Below, in pieces: positions 1 to 6,440 of a DNA stretch of 6,491 bases. Positions within the stretch are counted from its first letter, which is position 1, and each line of letters starts with the position of its first letter. The DNA is from Clostridia bacterium (GTDB taxonomy: Bacteria > Bacillota > Clostridia > Christensenellales > Borkfalkiaceae). The notes under the pieces were generated by a model. It saw only the letters and a list, made by a program, of their open reading frames with translations. It did not search any database and was not told the DNA's origin. The stretch covers positions 1 to 6,491 of the forward strand of contig JAIDOO010000289.1 of the NCBI GenBank assembly GCA_029063275.1, in the 5' to 3' direction. A program made the position numbers and the translations under genes.

Positions 1-23
1 TTTGACGCGTTAGTCTGTATCAT
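1..23 (-). CDS. Possible start of the next operon gene (partial)
   Basis: On the minus strand an ATG at 23-21 opens a frame (MIQTNAS...) that stays open to the window edge. It is preceded by GGAAG with a 7-nt spacer, a moderate ribosome-binding site. An in-frame TAA at 47-45 limits the start to this ATG. It lies 36 nt beyond the TIM-barrel stop with no terminator between, so it could continue the operon. The few residues match nothing I recognise. They do not look like the start of ribosomal protein S15 (rpsO), which often follows ribF. With so few codons this could be chance. Confidence 0.3.
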
Positions 24-35
24 TATCTGCTTCCG

Positions 36-60
36 ATTTTTATTTTAACAAAATGAAAAT
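36..60. repeat. AT-rich imperfect inverted repeat after the last gene
   Basis: On the plus strand ATTTT (42-46), loop AAC, AAAAT (50-54) pair perfectly. After a T/G position (41/55), TTTT (37-40) pairs with AAAA (56-59) and A36 with T60. As minus-strand RNA the stem is almost all A-U with one C-A mismatch, so it would be weak. It has no GC core and no following U tract, so it does not look like an intrinsic terminator. Confidence 0.35.
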
Positions 61-911
61 TAGATGTCAAGATTTCCGTATATCCGTTTCATAGCGGCGG
101 CGTCCTCCATTTGGGTGCCTGCCGATTCGCTTACTATATAGGGCTCTAATTTAAGCTGTTTCAAAGCAATAGCCAAGGGCTCGAATTCGGGACCGTATAC
201 CGTATCTTCGAATGTAAGATGCTTTATCTCGCCTTTACCGCCGTACATTATCTTTGAAAAATGAACGTGGAAATGCTTTACCCTTTCATATCCCAGCTCT
301 GAAATCATATATTCCAGTCGCTGTTTATAATCTTCTACGGTCTTTAAACTGCCCATTTCACGCGCGTTGATATGACCGAAGTCAACCGCAGGAAGAAATA
401 CTTTGTCAATCTTGCAAAATGCGACAATCTCTTCGAGCGTGCCGATTTGAGCAAGCTTTCCCATTGTTTCGGGGCAAAAGTATAAATCCTCGTAGCCGTT
501 AAGATAAATATAATCGCGTAAAACTTTCAGCCTGTCCGCAGTTAAATTTACCGCCTCTTCCCTGCTCATCTTACCTTGCGCGGCAGGATGAAAGACAAGG
601 CGCGTTCCTCCGAAAAGCTTTAAAAACTTCGCGCTGTCCAAAACATAGCCGTATGACTTTTGCGCCGCTTCGTCGGAAGGATTTGCAAAATTTATATAGT
701 AGGGCGCGTGAACGCTGAATTCAAGACCTTCCGCCTTAAACGCTTCGCCAATCGTTACTGCCTTACCTTCGGAAACAAGAATGCCCCTGCCGAAAGAATA
801 CTCATAGCAATCCAGCCCAAGCTTTTTGCTGTAAGCCGCCGCCTCTTCGGTATGCTTGTAACCGGCGGCGTAAAAGCTTTCGCCGTTGCCGCTCGACCCG
901 AATTTTATCAT
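60..911 (-). CDS. Endonuclease IV-like TIM-barrel protein
   Basis: A 283-residue TIM-barrel protein of the AP-endonuclease / xylose-isomerase-like superfamily, closest in motif layout to endonuclease IV (Nfo), which cuts abasic sites using three zinc ions. Visible counterparts of the Nfo metal ligands are H68 (SVHAPYYINFAN), H108 (VFHPAAQG), E148 (CPETMG), D177 and H180 (VDFGHINAREMG), H215 (FHVHFSK), H231 (GEIKH) and E262 (SESAG). Nfo's Asp-x-His pair near 229-231 reads Ile-Lys-His here, with a Glu one residue earlier (E228). The start ATG forms an ATGA overlap with the ribF stop, so translation is probably coupled. No signal peptide or membrane segment is visible. I recognise this as a type of clostridial protein often labelled a sugar-phosphate isomerase/epimerase or deoxyribonuclease IV. 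Its substrate is not established from sequence, so no symbol is given. Confidence 0.85.
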   Translation of the reverse strand: MIKFGSSGNGESFYAAGYKHTEEAAAYSKKLGLDCYEYSFGRGILVSEGKAVTIGEAFKAEGLEFSVHAPYYINFANPSDEAAQKSYGYVLDSAKFLKLFGGTRLVFHPAAQGKMSREEAVNLTADRLKVLRDYIYLNGYEDLYFCPETMGKLAQIGTLEEIVAFCKIDKVFLPAVDFGHINAREMGSLKTVEDYKQRLEYMISELGYERVKHFHVHFSKIMYGGKGEIKHLTFEDTVYGPEFEPLAIALKQLKLEPYIVSESAGTQMEDAAAMKRIYGNLDI

Positions 912-1810
912 ACTTTAAGTCTTGCTCTCTTTAAATCGAGTTTAAGCTGTGCTTTAAGTTCGTCGACAGACTCAAACTTCTGCGTTTCTCTCAAATATTC
1001 GATAAACTCAACTGTAACCGCTCTGCCGTACAGCGTGCCGATAAATCCGTCGAGATGCGCCTCTAATATCGTACTGTTTTCGTTGAAGGTGGGACGGCCG
1101 CCGTAATTGGCAATACCGATAAATTCTTCATCGCCTGCAAGGCACTTAACTTTGTAAACGCCTTTTTTGACTTCTACCTTGTCCGAGGGATATTTCATAT
1201 TTACGGTGGGGAAACCGACAACCTTTTTGCCTCGGTTTGCGCCCTCGACTACAATACCGGTAACCGAATAATTCCTACCTAAAAGCGCGCCCGCTTTTAC
1301 GAGGTTGCCCTCCTGGTCTATGCAGTTTTTAATCAAAGTAGTGCTGACTTTTTCGCCGACGTAAGTTATATCCTTTACGGGCATATACCAGACGCCGTTA
1401 TCGTCGTCCTCAGCATAAGCTTTGAGCGTAGACGATTTGCCTTTTGCGCCCTCGCCGAAACGAAAATCTCTGCCGCTCATATAACCTTTGACGTTCAGCT
1501 TACTCTCGACGTTGCTTAAAAATTGTTCGGGCGAAGTCTTTTTAAAATCTTCATTGTAATCAATTAGAAGTACAAATTTAACGTTGAACTGTTCAAGAAG
1601 TTTAAGTTTTTCTTCAAGCGTATAAATCTGTCTGCCGCCCTTACCGTTGCTGAACATCATTATACCCAAATCAAGCCCGTTGATTTTTGCCTGCAACTTA
1701 GCTTTTTTGATAAGCTCGGCATGCCCGATATGGAGTGCGTCAAAGCACCCTAATACGAGCAAACTGGGATAAGGATACTCTTGTTCATTGTACTTGATGA
1801 TTTCTAACAT
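908..1810 (-). CDS. ribF: Bifunctional riboflavin kinase / FMN adenylyltransferase (FAD synthetase)
   Basis: Converts riboflavin to FMN and FMN to FAD. The 300 residues match the bifunctional family. The N-terminal nucleotidyltransferase domain has the HxGH signature GCFDALHIGH (21-30), where the usual Gly after Asp is Ala. SGRDFRFG (112-119) is normal. VSTTLIK (155-161) corresponds to the ATP-site SSTxIR motif, with the final Arg replaced by Lys. The usual TFDPHP strand motif is absent and reads MMFSNGKG (51-58). The C-terminal kinase domain is well kept: GKKVVGFPTVN (194-204), GVYKVK (217-222), GRPTF (238-242), LEAHL with the candidate catalytic E250, LYG (260-262) and LRETQKF. FMN formation is therefore well supported, while the adenylyltransferase half is more diverged. 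ribF is often the last member of the infB-truB cluster. Confidence 0.92.
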   Translation of the reverse strand: MLEIIKYNEQEYPYPSLLVLGCFDALHIGHAELIKKAKLQAKINGLDLGIMMFSNGKGGRQIYTLEEKLKLLEQFNVKFVLLIDYNEDFKKTSPEQFLSNVESKLNVKGYMSGRDFRFGEGAKGKSSTLKAYAEDDDNGVWYMPVKDITYVGEKVSTTLIKNCIDQEGNLVKAGALLGRNYSVTGIVVEGANRGKKVVGFPTVNMKYPSDKVEVKKGVYKVKCLAGDEEFIGIANYGGRPTFNENSTILEAHLDGFIGTLYGRAVTVEFIEYLRETQKFESVDELKAQLKLDLKRARLKV

Positions 1811-2652
1811 AGCTTTGTCCTAACCTTTAAATTATTAGCTTTCGCTTCGGCAAGTCCGTAAAACGAACCGTCTGTAAAATAAATTTTATATATTCCGTCT
1901 GAAAGCGTGCAGGGAACAGAAAGACCGTTGAACAATCTTTTTGCCTCGCACTCAGTCGGATAAACGCTTTCAAACGGCAAAACGCTGTCCGTTGCGATTA
2001 TAAAATTTTCTAAATTTTGTGGTGTAAGTTTTTCGGTTCCGACTGCATTATCTAATTCGAAACAGCCGCTCTTGGTCCTTACAAGTCCGCTCATAATAGC
2101 GCATGTATTCAAACTCTTTCCCATATCGCGCGCAATCGAACGGATGTAAGTTCCGCCGCCACACTCGATTTCAAAGGAAAAGCTGTCAATTGAAGTCTTT
2201 TCTATAAGTTTAATGGAATATATATTTACTTTTTTGGGGGGAAGCTCAAACTCAACGCCTGCCCGAGCAAGGCTGTATCCCCTCTTCCCGCCAACGTTTT
2301 TTGCACTGTATTTGGGAGGTATCTGCATTACCTCGCCGCAGAGCGACGGAATAACTTCAATAATTTCGCACTCATTCGGCACTCTTTGTCCCGAATTCGT
2401 AACGGTGCCAGTTGTATCGAGCGTGTCGCTGTCAAAACCGAACTTGAACTCGGCGATGTATGTTTTCCGTTTATCCAAAAAGTAATCAAACAGCCGAGCC
2501 GCGTTGCCTATCGCAACAGGAAGCACCCCGCTTGCCATAGGGTCCAGAGTACCCATATGTCCGCAAGGCGTATTCGTGAGACGTTTTATTACGTTAACTT
2601 CATGCGCGGAGCTCGTCCCCGCCGCCTTATTGACAATTATAAAGCCGGTCAT
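1804..2652 (-). CDS. truB: tRNA pseudouridine-55 synthase
   Basis: Isomerises U55 in the T-loop of most tRNAs to pseudouridine. TruB can also act as a tRNA folding chaperone. The 282 residues fit the Firmicutes form with a short C-terminal PUA-like region (about 222-282). The catalytic Asp is D37 in GHMGTLDPMASGVLP (31-45). Other family motifs are the N-terminal KAAGTSS (9-15), IPPKYSA (111-117) with GYSLARAG after it, and GGGTYIRSIARDMG (165-178). Two positions drift from the common pattern: GHTG is GHMG, and the residue after YSAK is Asn. The start overlaps the nrnA stop as ATGA, and no good Shine-Dalgarno precedes it, so re-initiation after nrnA is likely. It overlaps ribF by 7 nt. Confidence 0.96.
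   Translation of the reverse strand: MTGFIIVNKAAGTSSAHEVNVIKRLTNTPCGHMGTLDPMASGVLPVAIGNAARLFDYFLDKRKTYIAEFKFGFDSDTLDTTGTVTNSGQRVPNECEIIEVIPSLCGEVMQIPPKYSAKNVGGKRGYSLARAGVEFELPPKKVNIYSIKLIEKTSIDSFSFEIECGGGTYIRSIARDMGKSLNTCAIMSGLVRTKSGCFELDNAVGTEKLTPQNLENFIIATDSVLPFESVYPTECEAKRLFNGLSVPCTLSDGIYKIYFTDGSFYGLAEAKANNLKVRTKLC
1818..1821 (-). promoter_or_regulatory. Ribosome-binding site for ribF
   Basis: The minus strand reads AGGA followed by a 7-nt spacer (CAAAGCT) and the ATG at 1810-1808. It lies inside the last codons of truB. It supports this ribF start and indicates that ribF can recruit ribosomes as well as being coupled to truB. Confidence 0.6.
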
Positions 2653-3614
2653 AAATTCTGTCGCACTGCAAAGGTAAGCTTTTCAATTACTTCTTCTAGT
2701 TCGCCGCCCAAAACACAGCCGCTGGCAAGTATATGTCCGCCGCCGCCGAACGTGCTCGCAACCGCGTTTACGTTGACCTTTCCTTTGCTTCTTAAAGAAA
2801 CCTTGTAGTGGCGCTTTTTGACTTCCATAAGCGACACGGAAACCTCTACGCCGTCAATCGTCAAAGGAAAATCCACAAACCCTTCTGTCAGACTTTTATC
2901 CGCACCCGTCTCTGCCATATCGTCAAGAGAAGTAACTATAAAAGTCAGCTTGTCATCAAGCGCGAAGCGGATTTTGTTCATTACCCTGCCGTACAAAATG
3001 GCACGCTCTTTGGGTTGACGGGAATACATCATATAGTTGATTAAATTGACGTCGCCGCCCGCCGCCCGCAATTTTGCCGCAGCTTTAAAAGTATTTTCTC
3101 CTACATCTAAATGTGTAAAATTTCCGCTGTCGGTTATCAGTCCCAAAAGCAGTAAATCCGCTATATCTTTGGTAATTTCAAATCCAATAACACCCAACAA
3201 ATCCGTCAGTATCTCACAGGTTGCGGGGCAATCTATTACGTAGTTTAACTTGCCGAAACCCGAATTTGAAACGTGGTGGTCGATATTTATAGTAGTTGCC
3301 GCAAACTTCGTGTATGCGTCCGAAAATATGCCCATACGCGAAGAGTCCGCGCAGTCAACGCTGATAAAAGTATCATACTCCGTTTTTGTCGGTAGCCCGC
3401 GCCGAACAAGCTTCATTGCAGGCAGAAAAGCAAACTTTTCCGGAGGCAAATCCTCACAGCACATTATTGCCGCTTTGCCTACGTTATGAAGCGCAAGACA
3501 TAGCGCAAGACCTGCGCCAAGCGCGTCGCCGTCCGGCCTTGCGTGGCAAAATATTGCAACGCTTTTTGCTTTATTCAATTTTTCTGCTATTTCAAAAGCG
3601 GAATTACTTATCAT
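2649..3614 (-). CDS. nrnA: DHH/DHHA1 phosphoesterase, NrnA-type nanoRNase / pAp phosphatase
   Basis: Predicted Mn-dependent cytoplasmic phosphoesterase. Characterised NrnA proteins degrade short RNA oligonucleotides and dephosphorylate 3'-phosphoadenosine 5'-phosphate. The 321 residues match the family. The N-terminal DHH domain shows HARPDGD (24-30, ligands H24, D28, D30), DCAD (87-90), the DHH motif itself (112-114) and TDSG (161-164). The C-terminal DHHA1 domain shows the substrate-binding GGGGHILASG (290-299), where the usual AAG is ASG. The start ATG lies within the last codons of rbfA (11-nt overlap, ATGATAAGTAA). Only a weak GGAAA lies upstream, so translational coupling to rbfA is likely. 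The next Met is residue 51, past the first metal motif, which rules out a later start. The exact substrate is inferred from the family. Confidence 0.93.
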   Translation of the reverse strand: MISNSAFEIAEKLNKAKSVAIFCHARPDGDALGAGLALCLALHNVGKAAIMCCEDLPPEKFAFLPAMKLVRRGLPTKTEYDTFISVDCADSSRMGIFSDAYTKFAATTINIDHHVSNSGFGKLNYVIDCPATCEILTDLLGVIGFEITKDIADLLLLGLITDSGNFTHLDVGENTFKAAAKLRAAGGDVNLINYMMYSRQPKERAILYGRVMNKIRFALDDKLTFIVTSLDDMAETGADKSLTEGFVDFPLTIDGVEVSVSLMEVKKRHYKVSLRSKGKVNVNAVASTFGGGGHILASGCVLGGELEEVIEKLTFAVRQNL

Positions 3615-3972
3615 TTTTATCTGTTTCCAGACCGTTTAATATAGAATCGATTTTAGCGCCGTATTCCATACTCGTATCGGATATAAACCTCAGTTCGGGA
3701 ACGGTTCTCACTCGCATAACCTTAGAGAGTTCGTGGCGGATAAAACCTGCGTTTTCCTTAATAATACCAAAGGTTTCTTCCGTTCTCTGTTTATCGGTGT
3801 CGTATATGCTGACGTAAACGTTTGCGCTCTTTAAGTCGGGCGCTATATCCACTTCCGTTACGCTTATTATCGCACTCATTACAGGATATTTATTTCTGAG
3901 TTTGGCGGATATAACCGAAGAAATTTCTTTTTGAAACTCGCCCGATAAACGCTGTCCCCTAGTTCCTTTCAT
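3604..3972 (-). CDS. rbfA: 30S ribosome-binding factor A
   Basis: Small KH-fold protein that binds the immature 30S subunit near the 16S 5' helix and helps late maturation, including in the cold. From the chosen start it is 122 residues (MKGTRGQRLSGEFQKEIS...), the usual family length, and begins with the family's N-terminal helix. The first in-frame ATG (4014) would add 14 residues that overlap infB, lack a ribosome-binding site and do not look like RbfA. The second half carries the typical GFIRHEL...MRVRTVPELRF pattern followed by a YGAKID-like helix. Family members usually have A-x-G at the kink before FIR, but here the three residues are N-A-G. The gene follows infB by 8 nt and overlaps nrnA by 11 nt. 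Confidence 0.95.
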   Translation of the reverse strand: MKGTRGQRLSGEFQKEISSVISAKLRNKYPVMSAIISVTEVDIAPDLKSANVYVSIYDTDKQRTEETFGIIKENAGFIRHELSKVMRVRTVPELRFISDTSMEYGAKIDSILNGLETDKNDK

Positions 3973-3976
3973 AAAG

Positions 3977-3982
3977 CTCCTT
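3977..3982 (-). promoter_or_regulatory. Ribosome-binding site that sets the rbfA start
   Basis: The infB stop codon TAA runs directly into GGAG, giving AAGGAG 4 nt before the ATG at 3972-3970. The spacing is short but the core is strong. The earlier in-frame ATG at 4014, inside infB, has no such site. This decides the rbfA start in favour of 3972. Confidence 0.75.
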
Positions 3983-6437
3983 AACCTACCGAAACCTGTT
4001 CGATAAGGTAGCATTCAATTATATCGCCTACCTTTATATCGTTGAAGCCCTCGATTGCACAACCGCATTCAAATCCGAAAGCAACTTCCTTAACGTCGTC
4101 TTTAAAGCGTTTAAGTTGCTGAACGTTGCCTTCTACCACAAGAACGTCATCGCGGTATATACGTAGCTTTCCGCCGCGGACGATTTTTCCTTCGAGAACG
4201 TAACAGCCCGCTATATTGCCGACGCCCGTAATTTTAAAGGTCTGGCGCACTTCGCACTTACCGAGATAAACCTCGTGATACTTGGGCGCAAGCATACCTT
4301 TGAGAGCCGCTTCGATATCGTCAAGCAAATCGTAAATTATTCTGTACGACCTTACGTCAACCTTGCTTCTTTCGGCAAGCGCTTTCGCCTTCGTATCGGG
4401 ACGAACGTTAAATCCGAGTATAATAGCATTTGACGAGTCAGCGAGCATAACGTCGGTTTCTGTTACCGCGCCCGCGCCGCTGTGAATTACTTTAACCTGT
4501 ACTTCCTCGTTGGAAAGCTTTGAAACGGATTGTTTTACTGCCTCTACCGAGCCCTGTACGTCGCCCTTTATAATGAGGTTCAAAGTTTTCATATTGCCTT
4601 CCGCAATTTTTCCGAAAACCTCGTCGAGAGAAATTTTCGACGCGGCTTTTACCATAGCGTCGCTTTCCTTTCTCTTTCTCTCGTCCATAACCTGCTTCAT
4701 AAGCGCCTGAGATACCGCAAAAATGGAATCGCCTGAGTTGGGCACTTCTTCAAGTCCCAAAACGTTTACCGCCATAGAAGGACCCGCTTCCTTTACGGGC
4801 TTGCCGTTATCGTCTATCATTGCACGGACTCTGCCCGTAACCGTACCTGAAATAAGGTTATCGCCTGTATGCAAGGTTCCGTTCTGAACGAGTACGGTTG
4901 CAACTGGACCCTTTCCTTTATCAAGGCGGGCTTCGATAATTACGCCGCGCGCTTCTCTTGCAGGATTAGCCAAAAGCTCTTTCATTTCAGCTATAAGCAA
5001 AAGACTTTCCAAAAGCGAATCGATTCCTTCGCCGGTCTTACATGAGATAGGGCAAATAAGCGTATCGCCGCCCCACTCTTCGGGAACAAGTCCGTAGCCC
5101 GTCAAATCCTGCTTGACCTTGTCTATATTTGCGCCTGCTTTATCTATCTTGTTTACCGCAACGATAATAGATACGTTTGCGGCTTTTGCGTGATTTATAG
5201 CTTCTATCGTCTGCGGCATAATACCGTCGTCTGCGGCAACCACAAGGATTACTATATCGGTTACTTGCGCACCGCGTGCACGCATAGCAGTAAACGCTTC
5301 GTGCCCGGGGGTATCGATAAACGTAATTCCCTTGCCGTTCACCGTTACCGTATACGCGCCGATATGCTGAGTAATGCCTCCCGCTTCGCCTGCCGCAGCG
5401 TTAGTCTTTCTTATATAGTCCAAAAGCGACGTCTTACCGTGGTCAACGTGTCCCATAACGGTAACGACCGGCGCGCGCGGAACGAGGCTTTCGATTTCTT
5501 CAACCGTATCCGCCTGCTTTTCAAAAAGCACTTCTTCTGCGGTCTTTTCGGGCTTGTATTCAAGCTCGATTCCGAGTCCTGCCGCAACCAGAGCCGCAGT
5601 GTCGTAGTCGATTGACTCGTTTACCGTCTTCATAACGCCCTCTTTGAAAAGTCGTTTGGTGATTTCAACTGCTGAAATACCAAGCTTTTCCGAAAGGGAT
5701 TTCAAAGGAATATCGTTCGTCGTAACGACTGCGCGCTCGATTTTAATAGCCTGTGCGCTCTGCTGTTTTTTGTCTTTCTTTAATCTTAATTTTCTGTAAC
5801 CGCTCTTGTTCTCGTCAAAGTCGTCAATGCTTGCGCCCTGCTGTTTGACAAGAGCGCGTTTTGACATTGTACGTCTGTCTTTTTCAACATAGGTTCTGTC
5901 AAAGCTCTGCTTCTTTTTATCGGGACCGAAGTTTTTATTCTTCGCGGGCTGAGCCGCAGGCGCAGTTGCCGACGGCGCAGTAAACCTTGCCGCCTGAGGC
6001 GGTCTCGAAGGTGCAGTGCTTCCGTTATTAAATCTGTTGTTAAACTGCGGATTACGCACTGCAGGCTTCTGCGGACGGGTATCGCGGTTTACAAAAGTTT
6101 TATTCTCCTTGGGCTGTGCGCTGACTGCAGTATGGCTTTCGGCTTTAACCGCAGGCTGTGCAGGCTTAACTTCCTTGGGCTGTGCGGCAGCCTCTTCGGC
6201 TGCTTTTGCCGCTTGCTCGGCGGCACGTTTAGCCGCCTCTTCCGCGGCAATTTTTTCTGCGGCAAGCCTTTCTTCTTCCTGCTTTTTAGCTTGCTTTTCT
6301 TTTTCCAAATCTGATAACTTTTTCAGAATTTCAGCAACTTTTTTTTCGGACGCGCCGACTTTTTTGGAAAAGTCAGCGACCTTTCCGTCTGAAATCAACT
6401 TGCCGATATTTTCAATATCCTCGTATCTTGTTGCCAT
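3981..6437 (-). CDS. infB: Translation initiation factor IF-2
   Basis: Cytoplasmic GTPase that brings formyl-Met-tRNA to the 30S P site and promotes 50S joining. The 818 residues are typical of long bacterial IF2. Residues 1-45 form a small helical module resembling a degenerate IF2_N repeat. Residues 45-90 are an Ala/Glu/Lys-rich predicted coiled coil, followed by a Pro/Gln/Asn-rich linker to about 180 and a basic stretch at 180-228. A clear IF2_N domain spans about 233-291. The G domain carries G1 GHVDHGKT (329-336), switch [11 protein letters not shown] (353-362), G3 DTPGHEAF (375-382), G4 NKID (429-432) and G5 SCK (465-467). Domain II (about 495-580), domain III (about 600-710) and the initiator-tRNA-binding C2 domain (about 720-810, with GCYVLEGKI and [11 protein letters not shown]) follow. 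The start is backed by a strong ribosome-binding site. All functional motifs are intact. Confidence 0.98.
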   Translation of the reverse strand: MATRYEDIENIGKLISDGKVADFSKKVGASEKKVAEILKKLSDLEKEKQAKKQEEERLAAEKIAAEEAAKRAAEQAAKAAEEAAAQPKEVKPAQPAVKAESHTAVSAQPKENKTFVNRDTRPQKPAVRNPQFNNRFNNGSTAPSRPPQAARFTAPSATAPAAQPAKNKNFGPDKKKQSFDRTYVEKDRRTMSKRALVKQQGASIDDFDENKSGYRKLRLKKDKKQQSAQAIKIERAVVTTNDIPLKSLSEKLGISAVEITKRLFKEGVMKTVNESIDYDTAALVAAGLGIELEYKPEKTAEEVLFEKQADTVEEIESLVPRAPVVTVMGHVDHGKTSLLDYIRKTNAAAGEAGGITQHIGAYTVTVNGKGITFIDTPGHEAFTAMRARGAQVTDIVILVVAADDGIMPQTIEAINHAKAANVSIIVAVNKIDKAGANIDKVKQDLTGYGLVPEEWGGDTLICPISCKTGEGIDSLLESLLLIAEMKELLANPAREARGVIIEARLDKGKGPVATVLVQNGTLHTGDNLISGTVTGRVRAMIDDNGKPVKEAGPSMAVNVLGLEEVPNSGDSIFAVSQALMKQVMDERKRKESDAMVKAASKISLDEVFGKIAEGNMKTLNLIIKGDVQGSVEAVKQSVSKLSNEEVQVKVIHSGAGAVTETDVMLADSSNAIILGFNVRPDTKAKALAERSKVDVRSYRIIYDLLDDIEAALKGMLAPKYHEVYLGKCEVRQTFKITGVGNIAGCYVLEGKIVRGGKLRIYRDDVLVVEGNVQQLKRFKDDVKEVAFGFECGCAIEGFNDIKVGDIIECYLIEQVSVG
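6106..6186 (-). repeat. Short direct repeat in the IF2 linker (two 15-bp copies, 66 bp apart)
   Basis: The plus-strand 15-mer TCCTTGGGCTGTGCG occurs at 6106-6120 and again at 6172-6186. The spacing of 66 bp is exactly 22 codons, so both copies encode the same AQPKE motif in frame (residues 85-89 and 107-111 of IF2). They sit in the Ala/Pro/Gln-rich linker. This looks like local duplication or low-complexity drift inside a disordered spacer and not a mobile or regulatory repeat. Confidence 0.6.
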
Positions 6438-6440
6438 ATA

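Noticed and set aside
36..60. Intrinsic terminator after the last gene
   Set aside because: The inverted repeat is almost pure A-T, mismatched in the sense orientation, and not followed by a U tract.
660..1106. 148-codon plus-strand open frame across the ribF/TIM-barrel junction
   Set aside because: It is antisense to two well-supported genes and its translation has no recognisable motif.
2386..3817. Several plus-strand open frames opposite truB, nrnA and rbfA
   Set aside because: They overlap one another and lie wholly antisense to certain genes. None resembles a known protein.
5190..5615. 141-codon plus-strand open frame opposite the IF2 G domain
   Set aside because: It lies fully inside a certain gene on the other strand, shows no domain, and no ribosome-binding site was evident.
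5865..5867. Internal IF2 start at Met191, as in the shorter IF2 forms of some bacteria
   Set aside because: It is the only Met between residues 1 and 191, but no Shine-Dalgarno-like sequence precedes it, so an internal start is not supported.
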